Below are positions 7,940 through 16,136 of a DNA stretch of 35,863 bases, piece by piece (positions within the stretch are counted from its first letter, which is position 1; each line of letters starts with the position of its first letter). Below the pieces are notes generated by a model. It was not told the DNA's origin. It was given only the letters and a program-made list of their open reading frames with translations, and made no database searches. The DNA comes from UBA2266 sp964406945 (lineage in GTDB: Bacteria; Planctomycetota; Phycisphaerae; Sedimentisphaerales; Anaerobacaceae). The position numbers and the translations under genes were made by a program. The DNA is taken from the NCBI GenBank assembly GCA_964406945.1, contig CAYOTO010000035.1, positions 1-35,863 on the forward strand. Reading direction: 5' to 3'.

Positions 7940-8959
7940 CTAAATGCGGTTTGAAACTTCTATAAGCTTGTCCAACGCCTTTAAAGCTCTGCCGCTGTCG
8001 ACGGACTCTTTTGCCAGAGCCAAGCCGGAATCGAAGTCCTCGGCCTCTTTGCCGGCTATGATCGCCGCTGCGGCATTCAAGAGCACTATATCGGCGCGGG
8101 GTCCGGTCTCTTCCCCGCTCAAAACCGCCCTGAGAGTGTTTGCGCTGTCCTGCGGGTCTTTGACCGTAAGTTCATCAAGACGCGGAGGAGCAATACCCAG
8201 ATCCGCCGGCGGCAGCACCTTTTCACAGAGTGTTCCATTTTTCAATTCAATAATTCGTGTGGTTGTTAGTGTGCTTATCTCGTCAAGCCCGTCGCTGTGA
8301 ACCACCATTGCATATTCGGTGCCCAGCAGGTTCAAGGCCTGAGCCATTGTTTCGGCCAGGCCCTCATCCGCCACTCCCAGCACCTGAGATTTAACGGCGG
8401 CCGGGTTCGCCAGAGGCCCCAACTGGTTGAAAACCGTGCGAAAACCCAGTACTTTGCGTACGGGTTGGACATGCTTCATTGCCGGGTGAAACATTGGAGC
8501 GAACATAAAGCCGATGCCCGCCTCTGCTATGCATGCTTCGACTCCCCGGGCCGTCAGATCGACCTTTACTCCCAGAGCCTCCAGGACGTCGGCCGAACCG
8601 CATTTGCTTGTTATGCCTCGATTGCCGTGTTTAGCCACGCATACGCCGGTGCCAGCGGCTACCAGCGCCGAGGCCGTGGAAACATTGCATGTCTTGACGG
8701 TTCCGCCCCCGGTGCCGCAGGTATCGACAAGATTTTCAACGCCCGGATCTACTTTCACGGCGTGGGAACGCAGTGAACCGGCCAGGCCGGCAAGTTCCGA
8801 GGCTGTAGCGCCCTTTATTCGCATAGCTGTGAGGAAGGCCGCAATTTGCGCCTCAGGAACACCGCCTTCGAAGACCGTATCCAGCAGGGCCGAAGCCTGC
8901 TCTTGTGAAAGGTCTTCTCCGGCCAGCAGCGGCTCGATGTAGGGGGTAATTGTTGTCAT
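7940..8959 (-). CDS. trpD: Anthranilate phosphoribosyltransferase, with GTGGG in place of GTGGD
   Basis: 339 residues, usual length. TrpD transfers phosphoribose from PRPP to anthranilate. The ATG at 8959 overlaps the trpG stop in an ATGA arrangement, which fixes the start and indicates coupled translation; a longer frame reaching 9253 would run through trpG. Motifs: CGTGGG (81-86), KHGNRG, RTVFNQLGPLAN and the metal-binding HSDGLDE. The odd point is residue 86: the family motif is GTGGD, contacting PRPP/Mg2+, and here Asp is replaced by Gly, followed by TVKTCNVST. The rest of the active site is intact, so the enzyme is probably functional. Confidence 0.95.
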   Translation of the reverse strand: MTTITPYIEPLLAGEDLSQEQASALLDTVFEGGVPEAQIAAFLTAMRIKGATASELAGLAGSLRSHAVKVDPGVENLVDTCGTGGGTVKTCNVSTASALVAAGTGVCVAKHGNRGITSKCGSADVLEALGVKVDLTARGVEACIAEAGIGFMFAPMFHPAMKHVQPVRKVLGFRTVFNQLGPLANPAAVKSQVLGVADEGLAETMAQALNLLGTEYAMVVHSDGLDEISTLTTTRIIELKNGTLCEKVLPPADLGIAPPRLDELTVKDPQDSANTLRAVLSGEETGPRADIVLLNAAAAIIAGKEAEDFDSGLALAKESVDSGRALKALDKLIEVSNRI

Positions 8960-9573
8960 ACACGGCTCCCTGCTTTTTGTCTGTGCTCGGCGGCTATTGC
9001 GAGTGCATTCTCGATTATCTTTCCGCCGGCCGGCGTCAATATGCTTTCGGGATGAAACTGCACGCCATGAATCGGCAGTTCCCTGTGTGCAACCCCCATG
9101 TTCACACCTTCGAATTCCGCAGTCTTCTCCAGGCAATCGGGTATTTCCAATGCACAGAGACTGTGATACCGACCTGCCTGGAGGGGATTTTCGACGTCTC
9201 TGAATACGCCTGTTCCGGTGTGATTTACCCGGGACGGCTTGCCGTGCATGCATTCGGGGGCATGTCCGACCTTGCCGCCGAAATACTGAACAACAGCTTG
9301 ATGCCCCAGGCAGACGGCGAAGATAGGAAGTTTGTCCTTGAAGTAGTCAATCGCCTCGAGCGTAATCCCGGCCGTATCCGGCGTTCCGGGTCCTGGACTT
9401 ATTACCAGAAGATCAGGACCGAACTGCTCGGCGGCGTTTTTGAGATCATCCAACGCCGTATCGGCCCGGTAAATCCTGGCCTCACAGCTTCTCTTGCAGA
9501 AATCATCGACCAGGTTGTATGTAAACGAATCGAAGTTGTCGATGAACAGCACTTTTCTGTGTGTATCTTCCAT
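8956..9573 (-). CDS. trpG: Anthranilate synthase component II (glutamine amidotransferase)
   Basis: 205 residues, the size of a stand-alone TrpG. It releases ammonia from glutamine for TrpE. The class I amidotransferase triad is complete: C88 in AVCLGHQ, H174 and E176 in QFHPES. SPGPGTP, which forms the oxyanion region, is at 59-65. Such proteins often also serve 4-amino-4-deoxychorismate synthase as PabA, so a double role in folate synthesis is possible. The ATG at 9573 follows trpE by 20 bases. The 3' end overlaps trpD by 4 bases. Confidence 0.95.
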   Translation of the reverse strand: MEDTHRKVLFIDNFDSFTYNLVDDFCKRSCEARIYRADTALDDLKNAAEQFGPDLLVISPGPGTPDTAGITLEAIDYFKDKLPIFAVCLGHQAVVQYFGGKVGHAPECMHGKPSRVNHTGTGVFRDVENPLQAGRYHSLCALEIPDCLEKTAEFEGVNMGVAHRELPIHGVQFHPESILTPAGGKIIENALAIAAEHRQKAGSRV

Positions 9574-9593
9574 AGTTCAGCCCTTTTCTGTAG

Positions 9594-11192
9594 CTACTTG
9601 CCGCGAATGGCCCGCAGACAGGAGCCGGCCTTGTGTTCGGTTTCCTCGAATTCCGTTTTCGGGACGCTGTCGTAGACGATCCCTGCGCCCACGCGAATGT
9701 AAGCGGTGTGATCGCGAACCTGCAACGACCTTATTGTAATACAACTGTCGAACTGGCCGTCCACGGTCAGATACATTACCGCCCCGCCGTAGTAGCCGCG
9801 TTTTGTCTTCTCCAACTGCCTGATAAGCTTCATGGCTTCAATCTTGGGAGCGCCGGTAAGTGTGCCCATGTTCATGGTCGCCAGATAAGCACTCAATGCG
9901 TCAAGATTGGGCGCGAGCGTGCCCTTGACGTTGCTGACCAGATGTTGAACGGATTCGTATTTCTCGGCTGTAAGGAGTTCGGTAACGACCCTGGAGCCGG
10001 GTTCGGCCACCCTGGCGATGTCGTTCCGCGCCAGATCGACCAGCATTATATGCTCGGCCAGTTCCTTGCGGTCGAGTTTGAGTTCGGCCTCGTACCGAAA
10101 ATCCGTATCCGGATCGATATCGCCGTCTATCCTGCCCCTCGGTTTGGTTCCCGCGATGGGCCGTATTTCGACTTTTCTTTCCGAGGTGCCGCTGACGCGA
10201 AGATTCAATTCCGGCGACGACCCCATCAGAGTCGTTGTTGGCGTGCTGATGTAGAACATATAAGGCGAAGGATTCAGTTCGCGGAGCCGTTTATAGACAT
10301 CCAGCGGTTCGCTGGCGCACGGCTCGGTTATAGTCCGGCTGAGCACGACCTGAAAGATGTCACCGTCCAGAATGTGCTGCTTGGCTTTGCGGACTATCTC
10401 TTCGTAATCATCCTGTTCGGTGTCCGTGCCCGGCGGTGGCAACTCGCCTTCGCACTGAGAGCCGGTGGGCGGGTCGAAACGGGCCATGTTGAAATAGTAG
10501 TCAAAAGCGCCCTGGGCGTCGGCTATGGCCCGGTCGCGGTCGTCGTCGGTTACTATACAGTTGACAATCACGTAACCAGCCGACTTCTCGTGGTCCATCA
10601 GGAAGATGTTGTCGGCGAAGTAGAGTTCGTAATCGGGGTTCTCGAGCAGGTCATCGGTGCTGGCGGGCAGCTTTTCGAACTGATCGATGAAATCATAACT
10701 GAGGGCCCCGAGCAGTCCGCAGGTTATCCTGAAAGGCTTGCTGGCCAGCTTGAATGCGAAGGCCACCGCACGCAGTACATCCATCTGGTTTGTGCTTCGC
10801 AGACGGGTCTGTTCGTCTACAAACCCCCGGTCCTGCTTGATTGTGCCGGTAACCGCCTCCGGAGTGAAATCAACGGTCCGGCAGAATTCGAAGCGTTCTC
10901 TGGCCGTTGTTGACAGGTAGTCTATTATCCGCTTTCCCGTACTGCTGAGGGCCTTTATGGTGAAGTCGGCGCCCTTGCCGGTGAGGTAGAGAGCCGGTCT
11001 GCCGGTTCCGAAACTCAGTGCTCTGGTCCCGGCCAGATATTCCCTCGATTCGAACAGGCAGCAGTTCTCGGCCCGGCCGTAGTCGCTGATCCTCGAAAAG
11101 AAGTTCACTGGGTCGTCAAACCTGATCTCCTTGACAATCGGCACAATACTGCCCGCTGCGGCGTTTTGAATTATGCGTCTGTAGTCTTCCAT
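9594..11192 (-). CDS. trpE: Anthranilate synthase component I
   Basis: 532 residues, normal for TrpE. It converts chorismate and ammonia to anthranilate. N-terminal residues 38-55 include CCLFES, matching the LLES element that binds tryptophan for feedback inhibition. The C-terminal chorismate-binding half has GDIFQVVLS, IRPIAGTKPRG, LVDLARND, TLTGAPKIEAM and RVGAGIVYDS, all canonical; this is TrpE rather than PabB by context and by the Trp-binding element. First structural gene of the operon, 39 bases after the attenuator T-tract. No strong Shine-Dalgarno precedes the ATG at 11192. Confidence 0.96.
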   Translation of the reverse strand: MEDYRRIIQNAAAGSIVPIVKEIRFDDPVNFFSRISDYGRAENCCLFESREYLAGTRALSFGTGRPALYLTGKGADFTIKALSSTGKRIIDYLSTTARERFEFCRTVDFTPEAVTGTIKQDRGFVDEQTRLRSTNQMDVLRAVAFAFKLASKPFRITCGLLGALSYDFIDQFEKLPASTDDLLENPDYELYFADNIFLMDHEKSAGYVIVNCIVTDDDRDRAIADAQGAFDYYFNMARFDPPTGSQCEGELPPPGTDTEQDDYEEIVRKAKQHILDGDIFQVVLSRTITEPCASEPLDVYKRLRELNPSPYMFYISTPTTTLMGSSPELNLRVSGTSERKVEIRPIAGTKPRGRIDGDIDPDTDFRYEAELKLDRKELAEHIMLVDLARNDIARVAEPGSRVVTELLTAEKYESVQHLVSNVKGTLAPNLDALSAYLATMNMGTLTGAPKIEAMKLIRQLEKTKRGYYGGAVMYLTVDGQFDSCITIRSLQVRDHTAYIRVGAGIVYDSVPKTEFEETEHKAGSCLRAIRGK

Positions 11193-11231
11193 AATGGGGT
11201 CTTTTTATCTCAATTCGGGGTTTTTGGCCAT

Positions 11232-11266
11232 AAAAAAAGCAGCCTGCTGTAATCCAACAGGCTGCT
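11232..11266 (-). terminator. trp attenuator terminator
   Basis: Minus strand: AGCAGCCTGTTG (11266-11255) pairs with CAGCAGGCTGCT (11249-11238), 12 bp with one G-U wobble and a 5-base loop GATTA, followed by seven T. A competing antiterminator can be drawn: TTGCTGTAG (11301-11293) with CTAC plus AGCAG (11272-11262, two bulged bases), which uses up the first arm of the terminator. A third hairpin just after the Trp codons (about 11335-11312: GCCC/GGGC and CGGA/TCCG) could be the protecting structure. The hairpin and T-tract are seen; the switching is inferred from classical trp attenuation. Confidence 0.9.
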
Positions 11267-11322
11267 CCGTAGTCTAAGTAATCGGTTTTTTTCTACAGCA
11301 AACGACCGCTCGCCCGTCGGAT

Positions 11323-11376
11323 TTATCCGTTGGGCCACCACCAGTTGAGCGTGTTTTTGCGGTTGATCTGCTTCAT
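11323..11376 (-). CDS. trpL: trp operon leader peptide with three consecutive Trp codons
   Basis: A 17-residue reading frame, MKQINRKNTLNWWWPNG, from ATG at 11376 to TAA at 11323. Three adjacent TGG codons (11343-11335) lie about 70 bases before a strong terminator hairpin and upstream of trpE, the defining layout of a trp attenuator. Stalling at the Trp codons under tryptophan limitation would let the antiterminator form. There is no Shine-Dalgarno before the ATG; the promoter at 11386-11414 puts the transcript start only 2-3 bases upstream, so the mRNA is probably nearly leaderless. Three Trp in 17 residues exactly at this place is very unlikely by chance. Confidence 0.9.
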   Translation of the reverse strand: MKQINRKNTLNWWWPNG

Positions 11377-11385
11377 ATGAGCATT

Positions 11386-11414
11386 ATTACAATCAAAATC
11401 GGCCGTTATGTCAA
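11386..11414 (-). promoter_or_regulatory. trp operon promoter
   Basis: Minus strand: perfect TTGACA (11414-11409), 17-base spacer, TGTAAT (11391-11386, 5 of 6 to TATAAT). The predicted start is at 11378-11379, directly before the trpL ATG at 11376. It lies in the 98-base gap after the sugar-transporter permease. I saw no clear TrpR operator palindrome overlapping it, so attenuation may be the main control. Confidence 0.75.
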
Positions 11415-11474
11415 GCATAATTCGACAGTTTTCCCAAAAAATCAGATTGTCGTCTTTGTCCCGCAGCGCCGCGG

Positions 11475-12470
11475 CTACGCACTTCTGCGGTGTCGGAGTC
11501 GGTCCAGAGCTACTGCAATGATGATTATCGCGCCGGTGATGATCTCCTGAACCCAGTTATCCAGACCCATTTGTGTACAACCGGAAGCTATGACGGTCAT
11601 TATCAGGGCGCCGACTATGGTCCCGAGAATGGATCCTTCGCCTCCGGAAAGGCTGCCTCCGCCGATAACTACCGCGGCGATAACGTCCAGTTCCAGCCCG
11701 ACAGCAACAGTGGGATCTCCTACGGTCAGACGTGAAAACTGCATAAGGCCCGCCAGACCCGCGAACATGCCGCCAAGAGTAAATACCAGCACCTTCGTCT
11801 TTTCGACCGCTACTCCGCACAGGCGGGCCGTCAGCTCGTTTGAGCCGATGGCGAATGTATGCCTTCCCAGTCGAGTGTACCGCAAAAGCAGCGACATAAG
11901 CACCGCAAGCAGGATCAGCAGCCACACGCCGGGAGGCAGCAGCATCCACGACTCGTCTCTCGGAACTGTCGCCAGCAGATCGTCCAGCCAACGGAGTTTT
12001 TCGGGATCCACGTCGATCTTCTGGTTCTCGCCCAGGCCCTTTGCCGCACCACGAATCAGGAGCATCATTCCAAGCGTTACTATGAACGGAACGACTTTCA
12101 ACAGAGTTATCAGAAGGCCGTTCATCAATCCGCAAAACGCACCGGCCGCGACGCCGCCTATCGCCCCGGCCAGGGGCGAAAAACCCGCATCCTGCAGAAG
12201 TTTGGCCGTAACTACCGTGCTGAAAGCCACGAGCGAGCCGACCGACAGGTCTATGCCCCCGCTTATGATAATCAGCGTCATGCCGAGCGCCGCCATGCCC
12301 ACGATGGTAGTGTGACGCGCAATCGTCTCGAGGTTCCTGGAGGTCGTGAAACTGTCCGGGGCTATCATGGCGAAAAAGCCGTATACCACCAGTAGCGCCA
12401 GCACCGGACCAAAGGTGTTCAGCATTCTCCCCCAGTCGATTCTCCCTTTCTGGACCGAAAGATCAGTCAT
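11475..12470 (-). CDS. Ribose-type sugar ABC transporter permease
   Basis: 331 residues, family BPD_transp_2 (RbsC/XylH-like). It is very hydrophobic with about 8-10 membrane segments, and carries the typical ISGGIDLSVGS motif near residue 69 and VIGGGSLSGGEGS near residue 268. It forms the membrane channel for a sugar delivered by the lipoprotein encoded upstream. Its ATG overlaps the ATPase stop codon by 4 bases (ATGA), so translation is coupled. Last gene of the transporter operon. The substrate cannot be read from the permease. The trp promoter follows immediately on the same strand, so read-through into trp is possible. Confidence 0.93.
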   Translation of the reverse strand: MTDLSVQKGRIDWGRMLNTFGPVLALLVVYGFFAMIAPDSFTTSRNLETIARHTTIVGMAALGMTLIIISGGIDLSVGSLVAFSTVVTAKLLQDAGFSPLAGAIGGVAAGAFCGLMNGLLITLLKVVPFIVTLGMMLLIRGAAKGLGENQKIDVDPEKLRWLDDLLATVPRDESWMLLPPGVWLLILLAVLMSLLLRYTRLGRHTFAIGSNELTARLCGVAVEKTKVLVFTLGGMFAGLAGLMQFSRLTVGDPTVAVGLELDVIAAVVIGGGSLSGGEGSILGTIVGALIMTVIASGCTQMGLDNWVQEIITGAIIIIAVALDRLRHRRSA

Positions 12471-14008
12471 ACATTCATCTCCTGTCCGGTTGCTTCGAGC
12501 ATGAGCGCATGCTCGTCTACATCTTCAATGTTGTGCGTGGGGCCGAGCCTGCCGCGGCACATGACCGCTATCCGGTCGCAAACGCCCATCAGTTCCGGCA
12601 GGTAGCTGCTGACCAGGAGGACCGCTTTGGGCGGTTTGCCCGAGATTTCAGGGCCGGCCGCCAGTTCGTCTATGATTTTGTATATCAGCGCCTTTGCGGC
12701 CACGTCGATGCCGCGAGTCGGTTCGTCCAGCAGCAGGACGTCGACATCATGCTGCAGCAACCGGGCCATCGCCACCTTCTGCTGATTGCCGCCCGAGAGT
12801 GAAACCACCGGGTCTTTCGAGCTTTTGCATCTTATCGCCAGGTCTTTTATCCAGCGGTTCGTGGCCTTCTCCTGTCGCTGAGGAATAACTGTTCCAAGGG
12901 GTCCGAATCCCTTGAGTTTTGAGAGCGTAACGTTGTCCGCTATGCTCAACGATACCGCCAGTCCCTCTTCCTTGCGGTCCTCGCTGAGCAGTCCGGCGCC
13001 CTGGCTCCAGCGGGTATGCGGGCAAGCCGGCCCCGAATAGACGCCCAGTTTTATTTCGCCGCTGCGCACCGGGTCCAGTCCGAACAAAGCCCGCAGCAGT
13101 TCCGTTCGCCCGGCCCCGACCAGGCCTGCAATTCCGAACACTTCACCCCGCCTCAACTTCAGAGAAGCCGACTGCGGCTTAGCGGCCCCGGCGAGGTTCT
13201 TCAGTTCGAGAATAACCTCGCCCGGTTTACGGGGCGAACGGGGATAAAGGTCTTTTACCTCGCGGCCGACCATCATTGATATGATTTTATCCGTGCTGGT
13301 CGTAGCGACCTCTCCGCTTCCGACGACCATGCCGTCGCGAAGAACGGTGAGCCTGTCGGCAATGCGCTTGACTTCTTCTATGAAGTGCGAGATGTAGATT
13401 ACCGCCTTGCCCTGCTTCTGCAGCTTCGCAATTAACTCGAACAGCTTCTCGGAATCGTGCCTGGTCAAAGAGCTGGTCGGTTCGTCAAGAACCAGAACGC
13501 GGCAGCCCACCGCGAGGGCTCTGGCTATTTCGACAAGTTGCTGCGAGCCTACGCTCAACCTGCTGACAACCGCTTCGGGCTTCAATTCCGGGTTATCAAA
13601 CTGCTCGATTGCTTCGATGGCCCTGCGGCGAACCTGCTTTCGGTCGATTATTCCCCACCTGGCGGGCTCCATCCCGAGCATTATGTTCTCTTCCACCGTC
13701 ATGTGCGGCGTCAGAGAAAGCTCCTGGTAGATCATGGCTACGCCCATGTTGCGGGCGTCGAGCGGGTTTGCAGGCTTGTACGGCTTGCCGCCCAGCAGCA
13801 TCTGGCCCGAATCGGCTTTTATGGCCCCCGAAAGCACCTTCATCAGGGTACTCTTTCCCGCGCCGTTCTCGCCCACAAGCGCTAGAACTTCACCGCCGCG
13901 GACGTCGATACTTACGTCTTCGAGCGCAACGGTTGCGCCGAAACTCTTCGAGATGCCGCGCATTTCAAGCTTTATTACGCCGTCGTCCGGATTCACTCGC
14001 CCAACCAT
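12467..14008 (-). CDS. Sugar ABC transporter ATPase, two nucleotide-binding domains (RbsA/MglA type)
   Basis: 513 residues, normal for the double-domain carbohydrate ATPases. The first domain has Walker A GENGAGKST near residue 47, signature LSVGSQQ (in place of LSGGxQQ) and Walker B VLVLDEPTSSL. The second has the degenerate P-loop GLVGAGRTE, signature LSGGNQQ and VLLLDEPTRGID, as usual for this family. The start is either ATG at 14008, overlapping the binding-protein gene by 16 bases, or GTG at 13996, which would give a 4-base GTGA overlap; both are plausible. It powers uptake through the permease that follows. Family confident, substrate unknown. Confidence 0.94.
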   Translation of the reverse strand: MVGRVNPDDGVIKLEMRGISKSFGATVALEDVSIDVRGGEVLALVGENGAGKSTLMKVLSGAIKADSGQMLLGGKPYKPANPLDARNMGVAMIYQELSLTPHMTVEENIMLGMEPARWGIIDRKQVRRRAIEAIEQFDNPELKPEAVVSRLSVGSQQLVEIARALAVGCRVLVLDEPTSSLTRHDSEKLFELIAKLQKQGKAVIYISHFIEEVKRIADRLTVLRDGMVVGSGEVATTSTDKIISMMVGREVKDLYPRSPRKPGEVILELKNLAGAAKPQSASLKLRRGEVFGIAGLVGAGRTELLRALFGLDPVRSGEIKLGVYSGPACPHTRWSQGAGLLSEDRKEEGLAVSLSIADNVTLSKLKGFGPLGTVIPQRQEKATNRWIKDLAIRCKSSKDPVVSLSGGNQQKVAMARLLQHDVDVLLLDEPTRGIDVAAKALIYKIIDELAAGPEISGKPPKAVLLVSSYLPELMGVCDRIAVMCRGRLGPTHNIEDVDEHALMLEATGQEMNV

Positions 14009-15024
14009 TTCTTGTAAGCCGGCTCCAGAAGGTTCTTGATCTTCGGCTCGTCCATGTTCTCAGGCGTGGCAACCGCCGAACCGGTGTCGATCCTCTTCTC
14101 GACCGGCTCGCCCTGGAGGTGCTTCACCATCGTTTTGACCCCAAGATAGCCCATATTGATCGGATCCTGCAGAACCAGACCGTTGATGACACCTTCCTTG
14201 AGCCCCTTGACAAGGCGATCAGAGCTGTCGAAACCGACGTAAGTAACTTTGCCCGCCAGGCCGCTGTCTTCAAGCACCCTGAGCATGGCGAAAGTCGTGG
14301 ATTCGTTAGGACAGAAAATGCCATCTATTTTGAGTCCCCCGTCGGGCGTCTTGAGGGGCGCCAGGAGGTTTTCGCCCGCGGCCATGGCGCTTTCGGTTGT
14401 GGCCCCGCCGTACTGATTGGAGCTGACAATCTCAATATCGGGATAAAGCTCCTTGATCGCATCAAGAAAACCCTCTTCGCGCTTCATAGTGCTGGCCGAA
14501 CCTTCCTGGTACCGAAGCAGAACGATTTTGCCCTTGCCGCCCAGCACTTTGCCCAGATATTCGCCGCCCTTCCTGCCGCCGAAGTAGTTGTCCGTCGCCA
14601 CAAAACTCGTGTAATCGTCGCTCTTAAGATCGCTGTCTATTATGACGACCGGAATGCCGCTGTTTACCGCGTCCCTGACGGGCATACGCAGGGCGGTATC
14701 GTCAAGGGGCGCCAGCACTATGCCGTCGACCCCCCTGGTGATGAAGTCCTCTACCACTCTGATCTGCGATTCGCGGTCGTCTTCTTTGAGTGGACCCTTC
14801 CAGATAATTTCGACGTCGACACCCGCATCCTTCAACTCCTGCTGTGCCTTGACCGCACCTGCATGAATGCTCTTCCAGAACACGTGGGTTGTGCCTTTGG
14901 GGATAACGGCGATCTGCAGGGCGTCCGAGTCGCCTTCTGCTCCCGTTTCCTTTTGACCGCAGCCGACGACGCCCAGACCGATCAGAACCGAAACAATCAG
15001 GACAATTGTTAGTAACCGTTTCAT
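13993..15024 (-). CDS. Sugar-binding lipoprotein of the ABC transporter (RbsB-like)
   Basis: 343 residues. The ATG at 15024 has AAGGAG 8 bases upstream; a longer frame to 15204 runs through the promoter and is rejected. Residues 1-22 are a lipoprotein signal with lipobox VVGC (Cys near residue 23), so the protein is probably anchored facing the periplasm. The remainder is a type I periplasmic binding protein (Peripla_BP_4). It opens with IAVIPKGTTHVFWKSIHAGA, and the hinge-side segments VDGIVLAPLDD and IPVVIIDSDL are typical of ribose/galactose/xylose binders. First gene of the operon. The ligand is not identifiable. Confidence 0.93.
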   Translation of the reverse strand: MKRLLTIVLIVSVLIGLGVVGCGQKETGAEGDSDALQIAVIPKGTTHVFWKSIHAGAVKAQQELKDAGVDVEIIWKGPLKEDDRESQIRVVEDFITRGVDGIVLAPLDDTALRMPVRDAVNSGIPVVIIDSDLKSDDYTSFVATDNYFGGRKGGEYLGKVLGGKGKIVLLRYQEGSASTMKREEGFLDAIKELYPDIEIVSSNQYGGATTESAMAAGENLLAPLKTPDGGLKIDGIFCPNESTTFAMLRVLEDSGLAGKVTYVGFDSSDRLVKGLKEGVINGLVLQDPINMGYLGVKTMVKHLQGEPVEKRIDTGSAVATPENMDEPKIKNLLEPAYKKWLGE

Positions 15025-15054
15025 AGCAAAACTCCTTGATAGTTGTTTCGCAAA

Positions 15055-15083
15055 ATAATATTTGCCCTCCGGTCCGTAGTCAA
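15055..15083 (-). promoter_or_regulatory. Promoter of the sugar ABC transporter operon
   Basis: Minus strand: TTGACT (15083-15078), 17-base spacer, TATTAT (15060-15055). The predicted start near 15048 gives a leader of about 24 bases containing the AAGGAG ribosome site. Both boxes match 5 of 6. The 325-base gap between the transporter and kdsB (15025-15349) holds this promoter and a divergent one; no other gene is seen in it. Confidence 0.75.
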
Positions 15084-15206
15084 CAAGTATAGCGATAAGC
15101 GGCCTGTTTACAAGGACGCATGCCGGCGGCGGGGCAAAAAAGCCGAGCGGCGGGTCAGGAGGAGTGCTTTGGCCGAGCTTTTTGACAAGAAAGTTGACTG
15201 CCACGG

Positions 15207-15235
15207 TTGACAGGACCGTCCGGCAATTCTAGGAT
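15207..15235 (+). promoter_or_regulatory. Promoter of kdsB-pyrG
   Basis: Perfect TTGACA (15207-15212), 17-base spacer, TAGGAT (15230-15235). The predicted start near 15242 gives a leader of about 108 bases before the kdsB GTG. Two further TTGAC words lie just upstream (15182 and 15194) without matching -10 boxes. Confidence 0.7.
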
Positions 15236-15349
15236 AAACGCCCGGTTGGATTTTCGCGGTTGCGAAAACCACTGCGGCCCGACGGAATCGCTGTCGCAAA
15301 GCTTACCCAACGTAACTGGCTCTTTTGGCGCGGACTTTTTGGAAAAACA

Positions 15350-16102
15350 GTGAAGATAATCGGCGTAATACCCGCTAGATACGCATCGACCAGATTCGCC
15401 GCCAAAGTTCTCGCCAAAGATACCGGCAAATTCCTCATTCAGCACACCTGGGAGCGGGCATGCCGGGCCCGCCTGCCGGAGAAGATCATAATTGCGGCCG
15501 ATGATAACAGAGTCGTGGATGCCGCTCGCAGTTTCGGCGCCGAGTGTGTATTGACCAGCGTCGAACACAAGAGCGGTACGGACAGGATCGCCGAAGCCGT
15601 GGCCGATTCGGATGCGGACATTGTCGTAAACCTGCAGGCAGATGAACCGGAGATCGATCCGGCCAATATAGATTATGTGGCCCGGCTGCTGATGGATAGT
15701 GCGGGCGCAGATATGTCGACCCTTGCGGCTCCGTTTTCCACGGCCGAACAGCTTGCGGACCCCAACGTGGTCAAGGTTATAACCGATCTGGCGGATCGGG
15801 CCATTTACTTCTCGCGTTCGGTCATTCCTTACGATCGCGAGCAGGCCGGGGCCGGCGCGCTGGGTAATTACTCGCGACACCTGGGGATTTATGCATATCG
15901 CAGAGACTTTCTTTTGAAGATAACCGCCCTGTGCCGGACGAAACTGGAGAAGATCGAGAAGCTCGAACAACTCAGGGCGATTGAAAACGGCTTTTCAATA
16001 CTGGTTGGCAAAGTCGAGCACACGTGCGACGGAATCGATACGGCTCAGCAGTACGCCGCATTTGTGGCCAGATACAAGCAACAAGCTCAGTCAAGGCGAT
16101 GA
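15350..16102 (+). CDS. kdsB: 3-deoxy-manno-octulosonate cytidylyltransferase (CMP-Kdo synthetase)
   Basis: 250 residues, the usual KdsB length. It activates Kdo with CTP for addition to lipid A, so the organism should make lipopolysaccharide with a Kdo core. The GTG at 15350 is chosen because the family begins with MKIIGVIPARYASTRF-like sequence at once; the frame continues upstream to 15260 but has no family counterpart there. Visible motifs: the nucleotide-binding IPARYASTR, VNLQADEPEI with the metal Asp, and KVITDLADRAIYFSRSVIPY. The ribosome site is weak (GGA). It precedes pyrG by 34 bases, and pyrG's product CTP is its substrate, so the pairing makes metabolic sense. Confidence 0.95.
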   Translation: MKIIGVIPARYASTRFAAKVLAKDTGKFLIQHTWERACRARLPEKIIIAADDNRVVDAARSFGAECVLTSVEHKSGTDRIAEAVADSDADIVVNLQADEPEIDPANIDYVARLLMDSAGADMSTLAAPFSTAEQLADPNVVKVITDLADRAIYFSRSVIPYDREQAGAGALGNYSRHLGIYAYRRDFLLKITALCRTKLEKIEKLEQLRAIENGFSILVGKVEHTCDGIDTAQQYAAFVARYKQQAQSRR

Positions 16103-16136
16103 CTGATGTGGACAAGAAAATCAAGGGGTGAGTTTG

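Noticed and set aside
8960..9253. N-terminal extension of trpD to 9253
   Set aside because: It would overlap most of trpG; the ATGA overlap at 8956-8959 and family length support the shorter start.
9633..10913. 426-residue plus-strand frame opposite trpE
   Set aside because: Shadow of trpE; no domain, no ribosome site.
13609..15012. 467-residue plus-strand frame opposite the ABC transporter genes
   Set aside because: Spans two real genes on the other strand; Arg-rich antisense reading without a domain.
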